The notes under the pieces are model-generated. The model saw nothing but the letters and a program-made list of their open reading frames with translations. It did no database searches and was not told the DNA's origin. DNA of 16,336 nt from Rhodospirillaceae bacterium (GTDB taxonomy: Bacteria; Pseudomonadota; Alphaproteobacteria; SP197). Position 1 is the first letter of the stretch; each line of letters begins with the position of its first letter. Location of the stretch: the NCBI GenBank assembly GCA_018700655.1, contig JABIUG010000450.1, forward strand, positions 1 to 16,336, given 5' to 3'. Positions 1 to 6,106 of this stretch are shown here, piece by piece. The translations under genes were made by a program, and so were the position numbers.

Positions 1-1017
1 AGGATTGAGATCCAGCATCTCGGACACGAGATTGGCAACGATGCTGGGTCGGTCGCCGCCCAGATCGACGGATACGTCACCGCTTGCCTTCAGGTCGTCG
101 ATTGCAACATCAGCACCGGTAAAGGAGATCTTGTCGCCGATCATTTCGATCGTGCCGCCAACCTTGATGGTATCGGGCGCCGGGCTGGCGGGATCAAGCG
201 GCTGTTCCAGCCAAATCATCAGGGTGGCTAGCGACGGAATGGAAAGGTCGACCTTGCCCGAGACCGTGCCGGCTTGTGCCAGATAGCCGTCAAACCCGGC
301 CGTCATCAGGCCACTGTCGAGCTTGAACTGCACATCCGAAGCGCCACCATTCAACAAGGTGTTGGGAGCATCAATCCCGATCTTGAGGGTCAGGGTTTCG
401 CCCTTGAACGTGAGCGAGCCGTCGCCTGCGAAAGGACTGGAGAGGTCAGCCAGGTTGAGTGCCATGTTGATGGCGGAAATTTCGGTCGTCTCGCCAGTGG
501 CGGCATCGTGCATCGTGACCTTGCCGTTTTCGATCCGTACATCGCCCAGACGAATGTCAGCCAGGCCGCCACCCGAAGATGTGGCGGAGCCATCGGTACC
601 GTCCGTGCCGCCATCGGTCGTCGCCTGCTGGCCTTCGAATTGCCAGTTGGCCGATCCATCGGCTCGCGATTCAAGGTAGATGACCGGTTCAATCAGCACG
701 AACGCCTTGATCTCCAGCTCGCCGCTCAACAACGGCATCAAGGCAACATCGAGCGCCAGGCTTTTCAGCGTCACCAGGTTTTCGACATCGCTGCCGGGTT
801 CGTTGGCAAAGCGTACGTCGTTGGCTTTGATCTGGACATCGGGGAAGAGCGAAAGGCTGACATCCCCGGCGATGGTGAGTTGCCGGCCGGTCGCCGTCTG
901 GGCTTGGGTTTGCGCCTGCTCCTTGACCCAGTCGACCGGGATAAAGAAGGGCAGAGCCACCACGGCGACAATCAGCAGAACGACGATGACGCCCAGACCA
1001 ATCAGTAACCTGCGCAT
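1..1017 (-). CDS. AsmA family protein, N-terminal part (cut by window edge)
   Basis: The minus strand is open from ATG at 1017 to base 1, giving 339 residues with no stop, so the C-terminal part lies outside the window. The protein starts MRRLLIGLGVIVVLLIVAVV, a single N-terminal membrane anchor (about residues 4-27). It is followed by the AsmA pattern: FFIPVDWVKEQ, then TGRQLTIAGDVSLSLFPDV near residues 43-61, then LADIRLGDVRIENGKV, and later repeated beta-strand stretches. AsmA-family proteins are anchored in the inner membrane, face the periplasm, and are linked to outer-membrane assembly or lipid transport between membranes. An AGGA-type ribosome site lies about 10 bases before the ATG. 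The gene is 135 bases downstream of the pseudopilin operon on the same strand, with no evident functional tie. The family is clear; the specific role is not. Confidence 0.88.
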   Translation of the reverse strand, partial: MRRLLIGLGVIVVLLIVAVVALPFFIPVDWVKEQAQTQAQTATGRQLTIAGDVSLSLFPDVQIKANDVRFANEPGSDVENLVTLKSLALDVALMPLLSGELEIKAFVLIEPVIYLESRADGSANWQFEGQQATTDGGTDGTDGSATSSGGGLADIRLGDVRIENGKVTMHDAATGETTEISAINMALNLADLSSPFAGDGSLTFKGETLTLKIGIDAPNTLLNGGASDVQFKLDSGLMTAGFDGYLAQAGTVSGKVDLSIPSLATLMIWLEQPLDPASPAPDTIKVGGTIEMIGDKISFTGADVAIDDLKASGDVSVDLGGDRPSIVANLVSEMLDLNP

Positions 1018-1096
1018 AACTGCATCATCCTTTCAAACACGGCGTTCGCCCCAAATTGAGACACATTTGTGGTAACTCGAAGGCGTCACGAACATA

Positions 1097-1117
1097 CGAC
1101 CAACGACCAACGACCAA
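1097..1117. repeat. Three tandem copies of a 7-base unit
   Basis: CGACCAA occurs three times in direct tandem, followed by a partial CGA, in the gap between the AsmA gene and the last pseudopilin gene. This is too short to be a CRISPR or an iteron array. It may be slippage DNA or a minor protein-binding site. Confidence 0.6.
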
Positions 1118-1119
1118 CG

Positions 1120-1148
1120 ATCACGAGAGATGAAGAAAATTTCGTGAT
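1120..1148 (-). other. Inverted repeat just after the pseudopilin operon
   Basis: ATCACGA at 1120-1126 is matched by TCGTGAT at 1142-1148 with a 15-base loop. On the minus strand it begins about 4 bases after the stop of the last TadE-like gene. It could protect the mRNA 3' end or weakly terminate transcription. No T-run follows the stem on the minus strand, so it is not a classical intrinsic terminator. Confidence 0.3.
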
Positions 1149-1152
1149 GTAC

Positions 1153-1587
1153 TCAGTAAGCGATCGTGGCGACCGTGGTGGCTTCAATATCGAACGGATC
1201 CATCGGGATGAGTCCGGTGATGAAATCAAACTGATAACTCGCATCGATTTCGACCAGACTTCCAGCAGCGTTGTCCGGCGAAAACGTCACGCTCACAGTG
1301 AGGTTGTCGCTCTCCAGCATGATGCTTTTGTCAAGAATGAGTTCTCGAATTTCGCTCAAGTCTGTTGGCGCCGAGCTTGTTGAGCCATGGACAATGGCGT
1401 AGCGCTCCGCCTCATAGACGGCGTGGCCCAGCGTGTTCTGGAGGAATAGCAATCTGCCGAGTTCCATGAAGCAGTATATCAACAGCAGGAACACAGGCAT
1501 GATCAAGGAGAACTCAATCGCTGTGACGCCACGGGTATCGCTTCGCAATTCGACGGCAGAACTTTTGAAGAATCTGCGACCGTTCAT
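1153..1587 (-). CDS. TadE-like pseudopilin (second copy)
   Basis: This 144-residue protein has one hydrophobic segment (about 26-45) preceded by a short basic leader. Residues 20-25 read G-VTAIE: a prepilin-type cleavage site with glutamate at +5 of the mature chain, as in TadE/TadF pseudopilins processed by TadV-type peptidases. The rest (ELGRLLFLQNTLGHAVYEAE and a beta-rich C-terminal part) fits the TadE-like domain. TadE proteins are minor pseudopilins of the Flp/Tad adhesion pilus. The ATG overlaps the TGA of the upstream gene by 4 bases (ATGA at 1584-1587), indicating translational coupling, and AGGA lies about 6 bases ahead of it. It is the last gene of the operon. No core tad gene (ATPase, secretin, peptidase, major pilin) is in the window. 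Confidence 0.85.
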   Translation of the reverse strand: MNGRRFFKSSAVELRSDTRGVTAIEFSLIMPVFLLLIYCFMELGRLLFLQNTLGHAVYEAERYAIVHGSTSSAPTDLSEIRELILDKSIMLESDNLTVSVTFSPDNAAGSLVEIDASYQFDFITGLIPMDPFDIEATTVATIAY

Positions 1588-2060
1588 TGGGGTATCCTGA
1601 TCACGGCATGAGAGTTGAGAACGGTCTCACGGCCCATATATGGATACGAAAAGATCATCGAAAATGGATAGGTCACCGAAACCTCGACATAACGTCCCGG
1701 CTTGATCTCATCTGTGCACACGGAATCGCAAACAACTGTCGTTCCGGTAGGGCAGCGACACTGCCTCGACACACTGACTTCTGCCGTCGTGTAAGTATCG
1801 GGAAGTGCGGCCCTGGTGGCGGCAATTATTCCGTCATCGTCGTCCTGGTTGCCGGCCATGATCGCGAATTTGGCGCCGGAATCGGCTGCCTGGGAAAGTC
1901 GGGTGTTCTCATAGACCATGAGGCCGAAATCCATGAGGCCGAGAAGAGCGACGAGCAGGATGGGCACAACCAGCGCGAACTCGATCGCCGGATTTCCGGA
2001 TTCGTCGCGCAAGAACGGCTTCAGCACGAAGAGGACAAGGCGTTGAGGCTTCATGATCAA
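1584..2060 (-). CDS. TadE-like pseudopilin (first copy)
   Basis: This is a 158-residue protein if started at TTG 2060, or 156 residues from ATG 2054. The TTG overlaps the stop of the upstream TadG-like gene by 4 bases, which fits coupling, while the ATG would leave a 2-base gap; I cannot decide between them. Residues 22-27 read G-NPAIE, again a prepilin-like glycine followed by glutamate at +5, then a hydrophobic stretch (about 28-49). The C-terminal part carries four cysteines in a CRC...C...C cluster (about residues 101-115), which I recall from other TadE-like proteins and which may form disulphides in the periplasm. Likely role: minor pseudopilin of a Tad/Flp pilus, working with its two operon neighbours. 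Confidence 0.85.
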   Translation of the reverse strand: MIMKPQRLVLFVLKPFLRDESGNPAIEFALVVPILLVALLGLMDFGLMVYENTRLSQAADSGAKFAIMAGNQDDDDGIIAATRAALPDTYTTAEVSVSRQCRCPTGTTVVCDSVCTDEIKPGRYVEVSVTYPFSMIFSYPYMGRETVLNSHAVIRIPQ

Positions 2061-3364
2061 CCCGCCAACGCCACGTTTCCGGGCGGCCGCGGGGGCTCAA
2101 CACCTGCAGTTTCACAATCTACCAGCAAATCGGCGTTGCCGTTGAATGAAACGGTATTTCCGACCAGGACGGTACATCCATCGTTACCGGCGCCGCCGAT
2201 AAAATTCAAAGGCTGCGACGGGAAATAGATAACACCCTGAAGTGACATAAGGGCGCCGCCGTTGAAATTGTTCACGGTTCCGCTTGAAGTGGGATCCTGA
2301 AAGAACAGCATTCCGGTGTAGTCGTCGCCCACATTGTCGCCATCGGGGTCGGCTTTCAGGTCGACTTCGGTATTGCCGTTGATCTGGACGTTAGCGTCAC
2401 CGGTTAGATAGAACATCACATCCTCGCCAACCGTGGTCCCGCCGCCCAGTTTGAACTCGTCACCATTAAGAATGTAGACGCCCGGCTGGAACTCCAGATG
2501 GCCACCGAGGTTGGTAATGCCGCCGCAATAGGTTCCGGGCGACAACGTAACTGTCTGGCCGTTAGTGACCTTGATTTCTGAGCTGTAATCACAGGCCCCC
2601 GGGGCCGGCTCGGGGACGCCGGCATAGGGGTCTGCGATCGTGGCCAAGCCTTCGCGTGTTCCGTTCACTGTGTCGAGTATACTAGAGCCCCCAACTGTTA
2701 TGCTGCCAACTGAGGTAACATCCGTCACTGAGACAATTGCACTGCCGAAAATGTCGACGGCATCGGCGGCGTTGGAGTTGGACGCGATGCCGCAATCGAG
2801 GGTGACATCCACGTTGCCGCCGATGCTGATCGCGGAACTCGCTGTGTCATCGAGGGAAAGAACGCAGAATTCGCCGGTCGCTTCCACCAGGGTCGCCACG
2901 GCATAGGCGTCGATCGTAATATTGCCCGCCATAAAGACCGACGAAAATAGCAATGCCAGGTCGCGGCGCATGATCACTTCAACCGCACTGGAATTGCCGA
3001 CAAATTCGCCTGATAGGGGAGGAATGTTTACGACGATGGAATCGCCGATCGTGCCGTCATACCCGTTGATGGTGGCCGCCTGACCGGCAGCAGAGGTCGC
3101 AACGCTGTTGCTGTTGCCTGCGAGACGCTCTAAGGCACCGCTCAGAGCGGCAGCATCCGCTGCTGACTGCAGGCCCCTTTTTGTGTGGAACCAAAGCCCC
3201 ACTTCAACGCCTACGCCGACAAATCCTATGATGACCGGCATGGCCAGCGCAGCAACTACGGCAATCGCACCTCCAGTATCACGGAGAAACAGTGCCAGTT
3301 TTCCGGGCCGGAATTTGGCACCGAATCCTGTTCCGGGCCGTTTGCATTGATTGTACAGTATCAA
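2057..3364 (-). CDS. TadG-like Tad-domain protein with beta-rich C-terminal region
   Basis: This 435-residue protein has a single N-terminal membrane segment (about 33-57, AVVAALAMPVIIGFVGVGVE) followed by LWFHTKRGLQSAADAAALSG, the signature of TadG-like proteins. The rest (about 165-418) is rich in Gly, Asn, Thr and Val with repeating short hydrophobic strands, such as SIGGNVDVTLDCGI, GQTVTLSPGTYCGG, FQPGVYILNGDEF and DANVQINGNTEVDL. This suggests a parallel beta-helix or similar extracytoplasmic domain. The start is taken as TTG at 3364 because AGAGG lies 6 bases upstream and no in-frame ATG fits the N-terminus; the N-terminal 20 residues are therefore uncertain. TadG-like proteins belong to Tad/Flp pilus systems and are exported to the envelope. 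The gene is first in an operon with two TadE-like genes. Confidence 0.85.
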   Translation of the reverse strand: MILYNQCKRPGTGFGAKFRPGKLALFLRDTGGAIAVVAALAMPVIIGFVGVGVEVGLWFHTKRGLQSAADAAALSGALERLAGNSNSVATSAAGQAATINGYDGTIGDSIVVNIPPLSGEFVGNSSAVEVIMRRDLALLFSSVFMAGNITIDAYAVATLVEATGEFCVLSLDDTASSAISIGGNVDVTLDCGIASNSNAADAVDIFGSAIVSVTDVTSVGSITVGGSSILDTVNGTREGLATIADPYAGVPEPAPGACDYSSEIKVTNGQTVTLSPGTYCGGITNLGGHLEFQPGVYILNGDEFKLGGGTTVGEDVMFYLTGDANVQINGNTEVDLKADPDGDNVGDDYTGMLFFQDPTSSGTVNNFNGGALMSLQGVIYFPSQPLNFIGGAGNDGCTVLVGNTVSFNGNADLLVDCETAGVEPPRPPGNVALAG

Positions 3365-3625
3365 TGATAACCTCTACCTGTGGTTGTGAAAAAACCAACA
3401 CGCCAATGTTTCTTTCGATAAGTATGGGGATGCGAAGGATGTGGTTCTGTAAAATTATTGTGTAAAGTCGTGCAACGTGCGATCCATCACATCTCAAATT
3501 GTAAATGGATTTTTTTATTTTGTTTTCTAATCAAGCTTAATCGCTCGTGACCCAAGTAATTTATAGTGACGCCGGTTTGATATTTTGGTGTCGGAGTTAC
3601 CTAGGGCAAGACTGATCAGAGTTGA
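3365..3625. other. AT-rich divergent intergenic region
   Basis: This gap separates the minus-strand pseudopilin operon from the plus-strand kinase remnant. It is conspicuously AT-rich, including runs of T around 3509-3525, in contrast to the GC-rich genes around it. I find no supported coding region. It must hold the pseudopilin promoter; a candidate is listed separately. Confidence 0.6.
3471..3486 (-). promoter_or_regulatory. Possible sigma-54-type -24/-12 promoter of the pseudopilin operon
   Basis: On the minus strand these 16 bases read TGGATCGCACGTTGCA. This keeps GG and GC ten bases apart and the TTGCA half of the -24/-12 consensus, but has two mismatches in the TGGCAC half. It would put the transcript start near 3460, about 95 bases before the TTG of the TadG-like gene. 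No enhancer-binding activator gene is nearby. This is a motif match only and could be chance. Confidence 0.22.
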
Positions 3626-4051
3626 TATGAGTGTGGAAGATTCGCAGACTTTGGGGCCTGGTGCCTGCCGGAACGCGGCGCCGACTGGGTTGTCGCGCAA
3701 GCTCCTGTTGGTGCCGATTGTTCTCTTGTTTGTGGTGGGCTGGCTCTTTCCACGGCACTGGATAATTCGGCCAGATTTGCGCTCGATGACTCCCCAATTC
3801 ACATTGTTGTTTCGCGCAAGGGGAGCCGGACGCTCGTGCAGGTTTCGGATTGTGGCAAAGGAATTGCCGGGGAAGATCCTGAGAGGCTCTCCACACCATT
3901 CGTGCGCGGATCAAACACCAGGGAACTTCCCGGCTTCGGGCTGGGACTTTCTGTGGCCAGGGAAGCACTGGCTCTCATTGGCGGCGATATGAACTTCACA
4001 GACCGATCGGAAGGCGGGGTCACAGTTTCTCTTTGCATTCCCCTGCAATGA
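3626..4051 (+). pseudogene. Histidine kinase remnant (HATPase domain only)
   Basis: The frame is open from just after a TGA (3623-3625) to the TGA at 4049-4051, about 141 codons. It contains a complete kinase ATP-binding module: N-box ALDNSARFALDD, G1 box DCGKGI, F-box LSTPFVRGSN, G2 box GFGLGLSVARE, and the terminal GGVTVSLCIPLQ. No ATG, GTG or TTG occurs in frame before a GTG at 3836, which already lies inside the G1 region. Sensor, membrane and His-containing dimerisation parts are missing. It is therefore read as the 3' end of a decayed sensor kinase. The closeness of the two response regulators suggests that it once phosphorylated one of them. A non-standard start or an upstream frameshift cannot be excluded. 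Confidence 0.7.
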
Positions 4052-4087
4052 TTCGGGCAAGCCGACGACGGCCGGATCGAACAAGGG

Positions 4088-4975
4088 ATGAGCCAGGCTG
4101 CTACCAAAGTTCTCGTCGTCGAGGATGAGATCGATGTCAGGACGCGAATCGAGACGATTCTCAAGTTCGAGGGTTATGACACGGTTGGTGCAGGTAGTGT
4201 TCGTGAGGGTCTGCGGCTGTCGCTCAGTGAGCGGCCAGACATTGTCGTTAGCGACATTCTGATGGAGAACGGCGACGGACTTGAGCTGGTCAGCGTTCTG
4301 CGGTCCCGTCCCGAGTCGAGGCTCCTGCCGATCATCATGGTAACGGCTCTGTCGGATCGGCAGTGGCAACGCAGATTCATGGCCTTGGGTGCTGATGACT
4401 ACATTACCAAGCCCTTCACGACCGAGGAGTTGGTGAGTGCTGTTCACTCGCAACGTTTGAAGATCGAATGGCGCAAGACAGAGAATCTTCGCGCGGCGAC
4501 GCGGAACTACGGCTGCCTCTTCAATGGAATTGAGTTCGATCCTATTCAGCGCCTGCTAACATTCTCTGATGGCCGCAGGGACACACTCACGGTGTCGGAA
4601 GCCAATTTGCTGATCGCTCTGCTCGACCACGCAAATGAGAGTGTCAGCCGTGAGTCGATTTCGGAGACCATGGGCCGACAATATTCGCCTCTCGAAAGGA
4701 CGATTGACGTCCTGATTGTGCGCTTGCGGAAGAAGATTGGGGATCCGAGCTTGAAACCGGACCTGATCGTGACGCTCCGCAGTGTTGGCTACATGCTCCA
4801 TGGGAAGGTTGAGCGAATTGATCGGATGGCTGGTTTCAGATCCTGTCGATCATGGTTTGCAACGGCTTTTCGAGTGCTGCCAAGCTGTACCGTGACGCTT
4901 TGTCCCGCAGCGTCACCTGTGTCGCAACAGGCAGTAACACCTGCCGGATCGCAGCAAGCGATCCATGTCTGGTGA
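4088..4975 (+). CDS. OmpR-family response regulator with unusual C-terminal tail
   Basis: The receiver domain (about residues 7-122) has the acidic pair E12/D13, phospho-acceptor D56 (in IVVSDILM), T86 and K108 (in DDYITKPF), so it looks phosphorylatable. A winged-helix DNA-binding domain follows (about 145-236), ending in RLRKKIGDP and TLRSVGYML. It probably acts as a transcription factor. Such proteins normally stop soon after the GYxL strand; this one runs on for about 55 residues of no recognisable domain (IDRMAGFRSC to IHVW), read through DNA full of hairpins. The gene follows the kinase remnant by 36 bases and is paralogous to the next gene: both share DRQWQRRFM, LGADDY and TKPF. With the kinase broken, its phosphodonor is unknown. 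Confidence 0.9.
   Translation: MSQAATKVLVVEDEIDVRTRIETILKFEGYDTVGAGSVREGLRLSLSERPDIVVSDILMENGDGLELVSVLRSRPESRLLPIIMVTALSDRQWQRRFMALGADDYITKPFTTEELVSAVHSQRLKIEWRKTENLRAATRNYGCLFNGIEFDPIQRLLTFSDGRRDTLTVSEANLLIALLDHANESVSRESISETMGRQYSPLERTIDVLIVRLRKKIGDPSLKPDLIVTLRSVGYMLHGKVERIDRMAGFRSCRSWFATAFRVLPSCTVTLCPAASPVSQQAVTPAGSQQAIHVW
4892..4945. other. Cluster of overlapping inverted repeats
   Basis: GTGACGCT (4892-4899) pairs with AGCGTCAC (4909-4916) in a perfect 8-base stem with a 9-base loop. CCTGT (4916-4920) pairs with ACAGG (4927-4931), and GGCAG (4930-4934) with CTGCC (4941-4945). All lie inside the tail-coding part of the first response regulator. They look more like intergenic RNA structure than protein-coding sequence. 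No T-run follows, so this is not a standard terminator. Confidence 0.5.
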
Positions 4976-5040
4976 CTGGAACCAAAAGTGGCATAATTCG
5001 TGCTGCTGGAGCGTTCGGACTAAGTTTTCGGGGATTGCCT

Positions 5041-5814
5041 TTGCAAAATGTGCAGCCACTAGAGACGACATCAGGATCGCGCCGGGTTCTGGTCGTGGAA
5101 GACGAGCCGGCCTTGCGCGATCGGATGTCTGATATTCTTCGCTTCGAAGGGTTTGAGGTCGAGATCGCCGCCAGTGTCGCCGACGGCATCAGGAAGGTCC
5201 TGTCCGACAGCCCCGATATCATCCTGTGCGATATTCTGATGCCTAAGGGTGACGGTGTCGATCTGGTGAGCTTCGTGCGATCCAGGGCAGATACCCGTCT
5301 GTTGCCGATTGTCATGGTCACTGCGCTGGCGGACCGTCAATGGCAACGCCGTTTCATGGAACTGGGCGCTGACGACTATCTGACCAAGCCATTCAAGGCG
5401 GCCGAACTTGTCGGCGCGGTGCAGACGCAATGCACCAAACTGGAATGGCGCGAAGGCTCGCAGGTGGCCAAGGGCGGTCCGGGGCAGTGTTATGCTTTTG
5501 CGGGAAGGGTTTTCGATCCGGTGCGGCGCATGGTTCGTCTGCCTGATGGCGAAGAGCAGATGTTGACAGCCAGCGAGGCGCAACTTCTGACCATTCTGCT
5601 CGATAGTCCGGGGCAAGCTCAGTCGCGTGAGAGCATCATGAATCTGATGGGTCGAGATTTCACGCCGCTCGACCGCCTTGTTGATGTGCTGATCGGGCGC
5701 TTGCGCCGCCGGGTTGGCGACGCGCCGCGCAAACCGACACTGATCCTCACGATACGACGGTCGGGGTACCTGCTCGACACCGCGGTAGAACTCCAGAACG
5801 TCGATCCCCTATAG
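5041..5814 (+). CDS. OmpR-family response regulator (second paralogue)
   Basis: A 257-residue transcription factor with a receiver domain followed by a winged helix. The receiver (about 14-132) has E20/D21, phospho-acceptor D64 (ILCDILMPKGDG), T94 and K116 (DDYLTKPF). The DNA-binding domain (about 155-246) contains SEAQLLTILL, RLVDVLIGRLRRRVGD and ends SGYLLDTAVE. The start is set at TTG 5041, with GGGGA about 6 bases upstream. TTG 5035 and GTG 5050 are alternatives, and further in-frame upstream sequence is open but resembles no receiver N-terminus. It ends close after the winged helix, as is usual, unlike its paralogue 65 bases upstream. The two are probably a tandem duplication. No intact partner kinase is in the window. 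Confidence 0.88.
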   Translation: MQNVQPLETTSGSRRVLVVEDEPALRDRMSDILRFEGFEVEIAASVADGIRKVLSDSPDIILCDILMPKGDGVDLVSFVRSRADTRLLPIVMVTALADRQWQRRFMELGADDYLTKPFKAAELVGAVQTQCTKLEWREGSQVAKGGPGQCYAFAGRVFDPVRRMVRLPDGEEQMLTASEAQLLTILLDSPGQAQSRESIMNLMGRDFTPLDRLVDVLIGRLRRRVGDAPRKPTLILTIRRSGYLLDTAVELQNVDPL

Positions 5815-5844
5815 GGCGGATCCGATCGGGTCGGATGCCATGCA

Positions 5845-5889
5845 GGCAAACAAAAGCCCCGACCGGAGTTGAGGTGTCCGGGCAGGGCT
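5845..5889 (-). terminator. Rho-independent terminator facing the minus strand
   Basis: On the minus strand AGCCC-TGC-CCGGA, a 9-base loop, then TCCGG-TCG-GGGCT form a stem of about 13 positions with one mismatch and one G-U. It is followed at once by TTTTGTTTG. On the plus strand the stem is followed by CAAAGGG, so it is not a normal terminator for the upstream response regulator. No minus-strand gene is recognised between here and 8662. Confidence 0.5.
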
Positions 5890-6106
5890 CAAAGGGTCGG
5901 TCCAGGAGGTTTGCGCTAAGGTCCGGAACCGTAATTCTGTGCTCACGATTGAATTTGGGACCGCAATCTGGAATCGCCAGTGACGTGCATCACTCCGATT
6001 GGCATTGACCACCAGAAAACTCCGCTGGTTGCCCGGGCTCGGTCTGTGACATGGTCTGCACCGTCCCTGCGGGACTGGACGGACAACCTGGATGGGATGG
6101 CGAGCA
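5890..6106. other. Intergenic leader before the lyase operon
   Basis: No supported gene. The region should contain the promoter of the lyase/oxygenase pair, but I see no convincing -35/-10 boxes. A short hairpin, GTCCC-TGC-GGGAC (6063-6075), stands just ahead of the possible translation starts and could influence initiation. A good AGGAGGT near 5905 is followed by no usable open frame. Confidence 0.4.

Noticed and set aside
274..1008. Plus-strand open frame of 244 codons
   Set aside because: It is antisense to the AsmA gene, whose reading gives a clear membrane anchor and family motifs.
1097..1117. Tandem 7-base repeats as a CRISPR or iteron origin
   Set aside because: Only three copies of 7 bases without spacers, and no replication or cas gene nearby.
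3585..3992. Plus-strand frame with a membrane-like stretch LLLVPIVLLFVVGWLF, apparently a sensor-kinase N-terminus
   Set aside because: The same DNA in the neighbouring frame encodes the kinase N-box region (ALDNSARFA) continuous with G1, F and G2 boxes, so the hydrophobic stretch is an out-of-frame reading.
4852..5040. Long N-terminal extension of the second response regulator
   Set aside because: Receiver domains begin near the RRVLVVEDE strand; the extension overlaps the first regulator's tail and has no family likeness.
5904..5916. AGGAGGT ribosome site suggesting a small leader gene
   Set aside because: The only start codon close by (TTG) is followed by a stop after one codon; no leader peptide can be supported.
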